This document shows positions 6,337 through 13,910 of a DNA stretch of 33,621 bases, piece after piece. Under the pieces are notes generated by a model. It was not told the origin of the DNA and made no database searches. It saw only the letters and a list, made by a program, of their open reading frames with translations. Position numbers and translations under genes: made by a program. Where the stretch lies: positions 1 through 33,621 of the forward strand of contig WVZO01000158.1 of assembly GCA_011772425.1 (NCBI GenBank). Reading direction: 5' to 3'. The stretch is from Candidatus Aminicenantota bacterium (GTDB taxonomy: Bacteria > Acidobacteriota > Aminicenantia > UBA2199). Positions within the stretch are counted from its first letter, which is position 1. Every line of letters starts with the position of its first letter.

Positions 6337-6762
6337 ATGCAAATAAAAAAAGACACGAAACCATTAGATATGAAGATAGATGCCCGTTCTGCACTGCCGG
6401 TGTACGAGCAGGTGAAACAGGGAATTAAGTTACTGATCGCATCCGGTTACCTGGGAGAGGGTGACCGGTTGGTGCCGATCCGGGAGTTGGCATCTCAACT
6501 TCGGATTAATCCCAACACCATTGTAAAGGTTTATTATCAATTGGATGTGGAGGGTTATATCTATTCCCAGCCGGGTTCCGGTTATTTTGTAAAAGGTGGG
6601 GCTGCCCAAAAACAAGAAGAAAGAGATGAATTGTTTGCCAGTATCACGGAAGACTATGTTTCCAAAGCCTCGAATTTGGGTTTTTCGCTGGAAGACATGA
6701 TTTCTCAATTGGAAAAAAAGATAACCCCAACAAAAAGAGAATTCCAGGGAGAATCGTTATGA
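6337..6762 (+). CDS. GntR family transcriptional regulator, YtrA subfamily
   Basis: A regulator of 141 residues from the ATG at 6337. The N-terminal winged helix-turn-helix is plain: ALPVYEQVKQGIKLLIASGY (about 18-37), GDRLVPIRELASQLRINPNTI with the recognition helix, then VKVYYQLDVEGYIYSQPGSGYFV, the GntR wing. Only about 45 residues follow, as in the short YtrA subfamily, which typically represses ABC-transporter operons in response to cell-envelope stress. A longer in-frame extension back to 6220 overlaps the flavoprotein gene and is not supported. The promoter places the transcription start at or next to this ATG, suggesting leaderless translation. No ABC transporter follows; the next genes encode NfeD and stomatin-like proteins, which have their own promoter. 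Confidence 0.88.
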   Translation: MQIKKDTKPLDMKIDARSALPVYEQVKQGIKLLIASGYLGEGDRLVPIRELASQLRINPNTIVKVYYQLDVEGYIYSQPGSGYFVKGGAAQKQEERDELFASITEDYVSKASNLGFSLEDMISQLEKKITPTKREFQGESL

Positions 6763-6785
6763 ATGAGAAATGTTTCAGATGGATA

Positions 6786-6814
6786 TTGATTTTAAACGCT
6801 TTATATTGTATATT
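6786..6814 (+). promoter_or_regulatory. Sigma-70 promoter of the nfeD-stomatin operon
   Basis: TTGATT (6786-6791), 17 nt, TATATT (6809-6814). The predicted start near 6821 leaves a 36 nt leader carrying the AGGAG ribosome-binding site before the ATG at 6857. Confidence 0.6.
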
Positions 6815-6856
6815 GTATTTTGAAGCTTCGCTTAAATCGATTAAAAGGAGAGTAAG

Positions 6857-7327
6857 ATGTCGTCATTTTTTGAATCTTTATCCCCAGAGATAATATGGAT
6901 CATTTTAGGTATTATCTTTATCTTTGTCGAGTTTTTCATACCAGGTCTTGTGATTGCGTTTTTCGGGGTTGGTGCCTTGATAACCGCACTGACCACCTGG
7001 ATAAAACTTACCACTTCATTGACCTCTCAATTGCTGGTGTTCATTCTCTCTTCAGTATTATTTTTGGTTTTTCTGCGGAAATACGTAAAACGTACGTTCC
7101 TGGGCAGAACCAAAGGAGATGAGAGTGAACGGAACTTTAATATCGAGATTGGCAAGATCATTCCGGTTGTAGAGTTTATCCAGCCGGGGGAAGTGGGAGG
7201 AAAGGTCAGGTACATGGGGACCACCTGGTCGGCCTCTGCCTCAGAACCCATTGCCCCGGGTGACAGCGTAGAGATAATAGGTAACGATGGTCTTACATTG
7301 ATCGTCGAAAAAGTAAAAAAGGAATAA
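6857..7327 (+). CDS. NfeD family protein
   Basis: A 156-residue membrane protein. The N-terminal half has two to three close hydrophobic helices (IIWIILGIIFIFVEFFIPG at about 13-31, VIAFFGVGALITALTTW, LLVFILSSVLFLVFLRK). The C-terminal half is a soluble OB-like domain with GKVRYMGTTWSASA and PIAPGDSVEIIG, the classic NfeD OB-fold motif. It fits the short NfeD class without the ClpP-like protease domain. Such proteins are encoded next to a stomatin/SPFH gene and the two act together in membrane microdomain or quality-control functions, exactly the arrangement here (43 bp gap to the SPFH gene). A GGAG ribosome-binding site precedes the start. Confidence 0.93.
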   Translation: MSSFFESLSPEIIWIILGIIFIFVEFFIPGLVIAFFGVGALITALTTWIKLTTSLTSQLLVFILSSVLFLVFLRKYVKRTFLGRTKGDESERNFNIEIGKIIPVVEFIQPGEVGGKVRYMGTTWSASASEPIAPGDSVEIIGNDGLTLIVEKVKKE

Positions 7328-7369
7328 AAAAATAAAAAATAAAAATAAATCGTAAAAAGGAGGTAAGCG

Positions 7370-8299
7370 ATGGATGCGATAACATTTGTACTGATAATTT
7401 TAGCCATTGTTATCATCATAACCATTTTTAGAACAGCCAGGATCGTTCCCAATCAATGGGTGTTTATCATTGAGCGGTTGGGGAAATATTCAAGGACCCT
7501 CGAGGCTGGTTTCCACATTCTATTTCCTTTCATAGACAAAGTGGCCTACAAACACTCCTTGAAGGAGTTTGCCATTGATGTCCCACCCCAGACCTGTATT
7601 ACCAAAGATAATATTACCGTAGAAATCGACGGTGTATTGTACATGCGGGTGGTGGACCCCATTAAAGCCAGTTACGGCATCCGGGACTACCGGTTCGCCA
7701 TCACCCAGTTATCCCAGACCACCATGCGTTCCGAGATCGGCAAGCTGGACCTTGATGTGACCTTTGAATCCAGGGAAAATATAAACGCATCAATTGTGAG
7801 TGCCGTGGATGAAGCCTCGGACCCCTGGGGTATCAAAGTGACCCGCTATGAAATCAAAAACATCGAACCACCGCAAACGATTCGCGATGCCATGGAAAAA
7901 CAGATGCGGGCGGAACGGGAAAAAAGAGAAGCCATTGCCCTTTCGGAAGGAGATAGACAGGCAAAGATCAACCGCGCTGAAGGTGACAAACAGGAAGCCG
8001 TGAAGAAGTCCGAAGGTGAGCGCGTCAAACGGGAAAATGAGGCCAAAGGTAAAGCATATGCCATCCTGGAAGTGGCCCGGGCCACCGCCGAGGGTATCCG
8101 GCAGATATCAATGGCCATTAAGGAACCCGGGGGTAAAGAGGCCGTTAGTATGCAAATTGCCCAGGATTGGATCCAATCCTTTGAAAGCCTGGCTAAAACT
8201 ACCAACTCCATGATCGTTCCCACCAATGTCGCTGACATGGCCAGTGTGACAGGCATACTTGCCAAAGCATTCGATTTCGCCAAGGAAAAAAAATTGTAA
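7370..8299 (+). CDS. SPFH/Band 7 (stomatin-like, QmcA-type) membrane protein
   Basis: A 309-residue protein with one N-terminal membrane helix (about 3-22), then the Band 7 domain. Recognisable motifs are IVPNQWVFIIERLGKYSRTLEAGFHILFPF, PPQTCITKDNITVEIDGVLYMRVVDP and LSQTTMRSEIGKLDLD. A long charged coiled coil follows (about 175-245, rich in E, K, R with GDRQAKINRAEGDKQEA), and the hydrophobic tail is typical of paraslipin/QmcA proteins. These form large oligomeric cages on the inner membrane and work with NfeD partners, encoded immediately upstream. AGGAGG sits 6 nt before the ATG. A stem-loop follows the gene. Confidence 0.94.
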   Translation: MDAITFVLIILAIVIIITIFRTARIVPNQWVFIIERLGKYSRTLEAGFHILFPFIDKVAYKHSLKEFAIDVPPQTCITKDNITVEIDGVLYMRVVDPIKASYGIRDYRFAITQLSQTTMRSEIGKLDLDVTFESRENINASIVSAVDEASDPWGIKVTRYEIKNIEPPQTIRDAMEKQMRAEREKREAIALSEGDRQAKINRAEGDKQEAVKKSEGERVKRENEAKGKAYAILEVARATAEGIRQISMAIKEPGGKEAVSMQIAQDWIQSFESLAKTTNSMIVPTNVADMASVTGILAKAFDFAKEKKL

Positions 8300-8333
8300 A
8301 TCAGTAACTCAGTCAGTGAGTCAGTAAATCAGG

Positions 8334-8381
8334 GGGCAGCAGGGTGCTTTAGCTCGTGCCTGCTGCCCTCTGAATGTTTTT
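8334..8381 (+). terminator. Stem-loop after the stomatin gene, probable terminator
   Basis: A perfect 10 bp stem GGGCAGCAGG (8334-8343) and CCTGCTGCCC (8359-8368) with a 15 nt loop, followed after a few bases by GTTTTTA. The T-run is short and offset, so intrinsic termination may be partial. The preceding 30 bp is an imperfect AGTCAGT repeat. Confidence 0.55.
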
Positions 8382-8459
8382 ATTTCCACTCCCTTCGCTT
8401 CATTTTTCACCTCCCCGGATCACAAAAAAAGGATTTCTTTAAAAAAAATTCTGGAATGA

Positions 8460-8488
8460 TATTCTTTTTCAAAATAATTTGATATAAT
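8460..8488 (+). promoter_or_regulatory. Candidate promoter for the giant STAND gene
   Basis: A perfect TATAAT (8483-8488) lies 82 nt before the start codon. The -35 at 17 nt (TATTCT) is poor, so strength is uncertain and an activator may be needed. A 19-codon frame (8532-8591) starts in the leader and overlaps the main start codon; it could couple translation but has little other support. Confidence 0.4.
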
Positions 8489-8569
8489 ATAAGACTTCCG
8501 TCTTTGCTGAACCGAAAAAGGTCTTAGAACAATGTTAAAAAAGATTAAAGATAACCCCGGAGCGGCTGA

Positions 8570-11500
8570 ATGTCTGGCATATCAATGGTAGGAGTGGAAT
8601 CTCTGTCTCAAGCGCGTAAATCAGAGCGGTTGACGTACGCTGATTATCTGAATGATGCCGTATTGCCCTATATGAGCCGTGATGACTACATCCGCCAGCA
8701 TCCTGAAGCTGTCAACTTGAGTGGTGAGTCAGACATTCTTGAAAAATTCCTGGAACCTGACAAGTATGGCGGGGTCATGATTTATGGGGACGGCGGTATT
8801 GGAAAAACACGCCTCATGTTGGAACTTGGACGACTGGCAGAAAAAAAAGGCTGGATCGTTTATCAAGTGACCCATCAGCTCAAAGGCCTTTCCGATTTAA
8901 AATCCTGTTTGCTGCCCGGCAGCAGCTATTTGCTGCTTTTTGATTCCGTTGAAGATCATCCGCTGTTTGCTTCCGATATCATCGAAAAACTGGACCAAAT
9001 CGCACCCGGAGTTCCAGTAAAAGTGGCAGCCAACTGTCGAAATATTTACAGCTTTGCCTCTGCATTTCCCCAGTCTAAAGAATTTCTAACCGTTGAATTA
9101 ACATTAAAAGGCAAAGAAGATGAAGTGACATTTAACGATTATGTGGTTGAAAAAGTCCTGATGAGTTGTGAGTCATTGGCAGGTTTTGAAATCAGCAGCG
9201 AGTTTTACTTGATGCGGCCCGCGTTTGCTGTTTTTATTCGCTTTCTTTATGAGAGATACAGAAAGGGCGATTCCCAATTTGCGGTGAACACATTTCAATC
9301 AGCAGCTCAGTGGTTGAAAGAACGATTGGCTCTAACCCTAAGGAAAAGGGATTTTAACGATCTTTTCTGGGAAAAAGAGCTCCTGTATTTATTTTTTATC
9401 ATGCCGGCCCCCCCTGAAGCAGCCGAGGCATTATCTGAGAAATACAGCGAACCTATTTTCAATTTAAAACGAGAAGGGTGGCTTGAGGAGGATGAGAATG
9501 GGTTGAGGCTTATCCATGATGCCATAGCCGATAAACTATTGATCTTCCACCTGGAAAACCATATGGATGTATTGGAATCTGAGATTTTAAATATATTTCG
9601 TTTTGCCGTTGAGTACCATTCGTTTTCCGGTTGTTTCCGGGCATTGGAACGAATATCGGGCCATAAAAATCTAAAAAACAAGAATGTCATATACTATGAG
9701 ATTTTTTCCAAATATATCCAGGAAAAACCAGAAAGCTGCGGTAGAAGTGATAAATTTATTTCCACCTTGTTAATGGGGGAAGTGTTAAAACTAAAATTAA
9801 TGGTGGAGCACCTGGGATTTTTCAAAGAGCAGATCGAAACCCTTGATTTTGGCTTGAAGTTAGCGTTTAAAATGAATTATTTTTCCAAAAATGAAATCCC
9901 CCCTGAAGTAAGAGAAAACGTAAAGACCCTTTTTAATGTATGGTTTGCCGCAAACCATGATTTTGTTTCTAACAAAATGATTTCGCTGCGGATTATAACT
10001 GCGTTTATTGGGTTCTTTGGGGTAGGCAATTACTGGGGAAAGAAGGAAGAAAACGTAGAGAAATACCTGAAGAAATGGCTGAAAAAACATTCGGAAGAAA
10101 AAGAAGCAGAGCTTTTGCTTGCTTCCTGGTTGAAAGCCGGTGGTACCTGTGGAGTTGTAGAAAAATATTTAAAAAACTGGCTGCAGGAGTATCCAAAAGA
10201 GATAGAAGCGGAATTTTTGATGGTGGCCTGGCTTAAGTCAGGTGGACCCCTGGAAGTGGTGGAAGATGATCTAAAGCGATGGTTGGTCACCTACCCGGAG
10301 GAACTTAAAACCGAGTTTGTGATCGCTGAGTGGCTTAAGGCGGGCGGTAGTTGTGAAATCGTGGTAGAAGCTCTGAAGCAATGGCTGGTTAAATATCCCA
10401 CAGAAATGGAAACCGAGTTTGCGCTGGTGGCCTGGCTGGATGCCGGAGGGGACAGAGAAGTAGTGAAACACTACCTGGAAGGGTGGCTAAAAAAATTCCC
10501 GGAAGAAAGAAAGACCCAGTTTGTGATTGTCTCCTGGTTGGATGCCAGTGGCGAAAAGGAAACAGTGAAAGACTACCTGGAACGATGGTTACAGAAATAT
10601 CCTGAAGAAAAAGAAAGTGAGTTTGTGATTGTCTCCTGGTTGAATGCCGGCGGCGAAAAGGAGGTGGTGGAAGATTACCTCGTCAGATGGTTAAACAAGT
10701 ACCCTGAAGAAATGGAGGTGAGTTTTGTCATTACTGCCTGGTTGGACGCCGGCGGTGCCCGGGAAATAGTGGAACGGTACCTGGAGAAATGGCTGGAGAA
10801 ATATCCCTTAAGAATTGAAACCCATTTTGTGATTAAATCCTGGCTGGATGCCGGTGGACCCATTGACACCGTGGAAGAGTACATCAGGCAGTGGTTGGAG
10901 AAATACCCTGAGGAGATTGAAGCGCATTTTGTCATTAAAGCCTGGTTGGATGCCGGTGGGCCTAGAGAGGATATCGAAGAGTACCTGGTACGGTGGTTGA
11001 AACGTCATCCCAATCGAGTGGAAGCTGATTTCTTGATTGTCGGCTGGTTGAAGGCTGGCGGAGCTAAAGAGACCGTTGAGAAATACATTAAAATCTGGCT
11101 GGAGGAATACCCGGAACGCATGGAAGTCAGTTTTGTCATCAAAGCCTGGCTCAGTGGCGGGGGCTCCAGGGACCTGGTGGAAGACTACTTAAAACGGTGG
11201 TTGAAAAAATACCCGGAGGAAAAGGATACCCAGTTTATGATCGTTGCCTGGCTGGATGCCGGTGGGGCCAAAGAAGATGTTTATCCTTATATCACCAACT
11301 GGTTGAAAAAATACCCGGATGAAAAAGAAACGCAATTTTTAATTGTATCCTGGTTAGATGCCGGTGGTGATCGGGATGTGGTGGCAGGGTACCTGGCCAA
11401 TTGGTTAAAAAAATACCCGGAAGAAAGGGAAGTCAGTTTTGTGATTAAATCCTGGTTAGATGCCGGTGGTGACAAACGGGTGGTGGAGGAGTTCCTGCTC

Positions 11501-13564
11501 TGTTGGTTAAATAAGTATCCGGAGGAAAAAGAAGTTAGTTTTGTTGTTTCAGCCTGGTTGGATGCCGGTGGAGCACACCATATCATTGAACCTTACATGA
11601 TGCGGTGGCTTAAAAAATTCCCCGAAGAAGTAGAGACGGATTTCTTGATTGTGGCCTGGTTAAATGCCGGCGGTTCCAAAGAAGCAGTAGAAGAATATTT
11701 GAAAAAATGGTTAAAACGCTATCCCCTGGAGATGGAAGTCAGTTTTGTGATTAAGGGATGGCTGGATGCCGGGGGTGGGCTAGATGTGGTGGAACCCTAT
11801 GTAAAACGATGGCTGGAAAAATACCCGGTGGAAATGGAAACGCATTTTGTCATTAAATCCTGGCTGGATGCCGGGGGCACCATTGAAACGGTTGAAGAGT
11901 CTGTAAAAAGGTGGATGAAACGATTTCCATTGGAAGAAGAACGCACCAGTTTTATTATTAAATCCTGGCTGGAAGCATGTGGATCAATAGAGCTCATTGA
12001 ACCATATGTGATAGACTGGCTGAAAAAATACCCGGAAGAGATGGAAACCCATTTTGTGCTTAAATCCTGGTTGGATGCTGGTGGTAATATAGAGGTTGTT
12101 GGCGAGTATGTCAAAAGATGGTTGGCAAAGTACGCGGAGCGTATTGAAGTTAGCTTTGTTATCACAGCATGGCTCGGGGCAGGTGGAGATAAAAAGGCGG
12201 TGGAACCTCCCATGATCCGCTGGTTGAATAAGTACCCGGAAGAAAAGGAGACCGAGTTTGTGATCGTGGCCTGGTTGAAGGCGGGGGGCCCCAGGGAAAC
12301 CATTGAAGAGTATTTTAAACGTTGGATCAAAAAATATCCTGAAGAACATGAAGCTGAGTTTGCTATTGTGACCTGGCTCAAAACCGGTGGTCCCAGGGAA
12401 ACAGTGGAAGAGTCCGTGCATCGCTGGCTGAGAAAAAACCTTGACAAAACCGAGGCCAATTTTGTCCTGATTGCCTGGCTGAAATCCGGGGGGGCACCAC
12501 AGGCAGTTGAAGATTATTTTGTCGATTGGCTTAATCGCAATATAGAAAAAGAGGATACCCATTATGTGATTTCCGCCTGGTTAAATGTGGGGGGGAGCAA
12601 ACATACCGTTGAACCCTTTGTTAAACAGTGGCTGGAGAAATACCCGGATAAAATGGAATCCAGTTTTTTAATCAAACGATGGCTGGCTGCTGATGGCGAT
12701 CGCAAAGTGGTGCGAAAGTATATCCGGCCCTGGCTGAAAAAATTCCCCCTGGATGAAGAAAACACCAGTTTCTTGATTAAAGCCTGGTTAAATGCCAGCG
12801 GGGAAGTCGACGTGGTGGAGGATTTTGTGAAACAGTGGCTGGATAAGTACCAGGAAAGTTTTGAGGCCAGCTATATTATTAAATCCTGGCTCCATGCCAC
12901 CAAAGATGCGGAATCCATTAAACAACATGCCCATAACTGGCTGCGCATCTACAAAGGCGATAAAAATGCCGACTTTGTAATTAAACGATTTTGCCGGTTT
13001 AAAGATATCCCGGATGATGTACTCAATGATGCCATTTACTGGTGCAAAAAATATTCGGATAATACCGAAGTACTCTATACGCTCTCATATTTAAGCCGAA
13101 ATCATGTATTTAACAGGCTATTTGCCGACACCTGGCTGACTGATATACTATCCCAGTGGATCGATTACACGAATCTAAGACCACCTGATATTATTAACCT
13201 GGAGAGTATTATATGCAATATTTCAAAAAACAAGGAATTTGCCCAAACCGAGGCTTACCTCGAACTCTTGAAGAAATGGCTCCTGTCGGATCACAGCTTT
13301 CAACCCTTTATATTGGAGGGTAGATATACGCATCTTCAGCGGTGGTGGTATTTTGAAAAATACGGTAAGTTGTTTATAGAAGAACATATCGACATAACAG
13401 CTCATGAAGAAAAGGTAAGAAAACTTTTGGACTGGGCCAACCACTGGACCCCGGAAAATAGAAAGGAATTGCGCATCAATCTCTATAATCTAAAGAAGAA
13501 ACTCCCTCAATACAGCTACCTGTGGGATGTTGTCATTATTGAAAATGAAAGAAATGAGGAATGA
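8570..13564 (+). CDS. Giant STAND-like P-loop NTPase with 29 tandem 34-residue TPR-like repeats
   Basis: A 1664-residue protein. An N-terminal segment (1-70) precedes a P-loop NTPase with Walker A GDGGIGKT (residues 73-80), Walker B LLLFDSVED (about 122-130) and an arginine in a VAANCRN strand (about 152-158) resembling sensor 1. Residues about 170-500 are helical. Residues 503-1490 are 29 tandem repeats with consensus W-L-x-K-Y-P-E-E-x-E-x-x-F-V-I-x-x-W-L-D-A-G-G-x-x-x-x-V-E-x-Y-L-K-R. The 34-residue length, the proline ending one helix and the aromatic/Gly spacing match a TPR-like solenoid. A unique C-terminal domain of about 170 residues follows. This is the layout of STAND signal-transducing ATPases, with a switch NTPase and a superhelical sensor; bacterial ones include antiphage (Avs) and regulatory proteins. 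No effector nuclease, TIR or protease domain is recognisable, so the output is unknown. GGAG lies 7 nt before the ATG. The gene stands alone. Confidence 0.85.
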   Translation: MSGISMVGVESLSQARKSERLTYADYLNDAVLPYMSRDDYIRQHPEAVNLSGESDILEKFLEPDKYGGVMIYGDGGIGKTRLMLELGRLAEKKGWIVYQVTHQLKGLSDLKSCLLPGSSYLLLFDSVEDHPLFASDIIEKLDQIAPGVPVKVAANCRNIYSFASAFPQSKEFLTVELTLKGKEDEVTFNDYVVEKVLMSCESLAGFEISSEFYLMRPAFAVFIRFLYERYRKGDSQFAVNTFQSAAQWLKERLALTLRKRDFNDLFWEKELLYLFFIMPAPPEAAEALSEKYSEPIFNLKREGWLEEDENGLRLIHDAIADKLLIFHLENHMDVLESEILNIFRFAVEYHSFSGCFRALERISGHKNLKNKNVIYYEIFSKYIQEKPESCGRSDKFISTLLMGEVLKLKLMVEHLGFFKEQIETLDFGLKLAFKMNYFSKNEIPPEVRENVKTLFNVWFAANHDFVSNKMISLRIITAFIGFFGVGNYWGKKEENVEKYLKKWLKKHSEEKEAELLLASWLKAGGTCGVVEKYLKNWLQEYPKEIEAEFLMVAWLKSGGPLEVVEDDLKRWLVTYPEELKTEFVIAEWLKAGGSCEIVVEALKQWLVKYPTEMETEFALVAWLDAGGDREVVKHYLEGWLKKFPEERKTQFVIVSWLDASGEKETVKDYLERWLQKYPEEKESEFVIVSWLNAGGEKEVVEDYLVRWLNKYPEEMEVSFVITAWLDAGGAREIVERYLEKWLEKYPLRIETHFVIKSWLDAGGPIDTVEEYIRQWLEKYPEEIEAHFVIKAWLDAGGPREDIEEYLVRWLKRHPNRVEADFLIVGWLKAGGAKETVEKYIKIWLEEYPERMEVSFVIKAWLSGGGSRDLVEDYLKRWLKKYPEEKDTQFMIVAWLDAGGAKEDVYPYITNWLKKYPDEKETQFLIVSWLDAGGDRDVVAGYLANWLKKYPEEREVSFVIKSWLDAGGDKRVVEEFLLCWLNKYPEEKEVSFVVSAWLDAGGAHHIIEPYMMRWLKKFPEEVETDFLIVAWLNAGGSKEAVEEYLKKWLKRYPLEMEVSFVIKGWLDAGGGLDVVEPYVKRWLEKYPVEMETHFVIKSWLDAGGTIETVEESVKRWMKRFPLEEERTSFIIKSWLEACGSIELIEPYVIDWLKKYPEEMETHFVLKSWLDAGGNIEVVGEYVKRWLAKYAERIEVSFVITAWLGAGGDKKAVEPPMIRWLNKYPEEKETEFVIVAWLKAGGPRETIEEYFKRWIKKYPEEHEAEFAIVTWLKTGGPRETVEESVHRWLRKNLDKTEANFVLIAWLKSGGAPQAVEDYFVDWLNRNIEKEDTHYVISAWLNVGGSKHTVEPFVKQWLEKYPDKMESSFLIKRWLAADGDRKVVRKYIRPWLKKFPLDEENTSFLIKAWLNASGEVDVVEDFVKQWLDKYQESFEASYIIKSWLHATKDAESIKQHAHNWLRIYKGDKNADFVIKRFCRFKDIPDDVLNDAIYWCKKYSDNTEVLYTLSYLSRNHVFNRLFADTWLTDILSQWIDYTNLRPPDIINLESIICNISKNKEFAQTEAYLELLKKWLLSDHSFQPFILEGRYTHLQRWWYFEKYGKLFIEEHIDITAHEEKVRKLLDWANHWTPENRKELRINLYNLKKKLPQYSYLWDVVIIENERNEE
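10076..13039 (+). repeat. 29 tandem 102 bp coding repeats (34 residues each)
   Basis: Units begin at each conserved TGG-CTG/TTG (Trp-Leu). Twenty-seven units are 34 codons and two (units 19 and 27) are 35 codons, both carrying an extra residue after the FPL motif. The Trp at position 1 and the WL at 18-19 are nearly invariant; positions 4, 9-12, 24-26 and 33-34 vary. Unit 29 has lost its WLxxGG half, and a further unit-like start (WCKKY) follows at 13040. Many minus-strand frames within it are shadows of this repetition. Confidence 0.9.
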
Positions 13565-13572
13565 TGAATTAA

Positions 13573-13767
13573 TCAATCTTCAAGGGGAACACAGGATTCT
13601 GTTGGGCAGACGTCGGCGCACTGGGGCTCATCAAAGTGTTCTTTGCATTCCACACAGACATCCGGGTCAATCTCATAAAACTCGTCGCCCTGGGAAATAG
13701 CTTCCACCGGGCAAACGGATTCGCATGCCCCACAAGCAATACACGTGTCATTGATCATATATGCCAT
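13573..13767 (-). CDS. YfhL-type 2[4Fe-4S] ferredoxin
   Basis: A 64-residue ferredoxin. The first cluster motif is CIACGACESVCP and the second is CVECKEHFDEPQCADVCP, with the 8-residue insertion between the second and third cysteines that marks the Allochromatium/YfhL type. Two [4Fe-4S] clusters of unusually low and split potentials are known for this class. The start at MAYMINDTC is fixed by an AGGAGG six nt upstream; a longer frame back to 13824 runs through the promoter and is rejected. It is transcribed divergently from argS. Partner enzyme unknown; the geranylgeranyl-reductase-like flavoprotein at 5103 is a conceivable electron acceptor, but that is speculation. Confidence 0.93.
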   Translation of the reverse strand: MAYMINDTCIACGACESVCPVEAISQGDEFYEIDPDVCVECKEHFDEPQCADVCPTESCVPLED

Positions 13768-13795
13768 TTTTTCCTCCTCTAACAATGAAGGTTCC

Positions 13796-13824
13796 ATTTT
13801 AAGGATAAAATGTTTTTTTGTCAA
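13796..13824 (-). promoter_or_regulatory. Sigma-70 promoter of the ferredoxin gene
   Basis: On the minus strand TTGACA (13819-13824), exactly 17 nt, TAAAAT (13796-13801). The predicted start near 13789 leaves a 22 nt leader containing the AGGAGG. Confidence 0.75.
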
Positions 13825-13859
13825 CCCTCAACGTGGGCGGTTTGACAGGGACACCTGTG

Positions 13860-13888
13860 TTGCAAAATATCTATTAAGTTGTTATAAT
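13860..13888 (+). promoter_or_regulatory. Sigma-70 promoter of argS
   Basis: TTGCAA (13860-13865), 17 nt, perfect TATAAT (13883-13888). Start expected near 13895, 16 nt before the argS ATG, with AAAGGT as ribosome-binding site. Confidence 0.7.
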
Positions 13889-13910
13889 CTACCTTTATTT
13901 AAAGGTAACA

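Noticed and set aside
11797-12562. Long minus-strand frames within the giant gene
   Set aside because: They follow the 102 bp coding repeat in reverse, are low in complexity and have no ribosome-binding site; the plus-strand product has clear domains.
13768-13824. N-terminal extension of the ferredoxin
   Set aside because: It would run through the promoter and Shine-Dalgarno; the ferredoxin family starts at MAYMINDTC.
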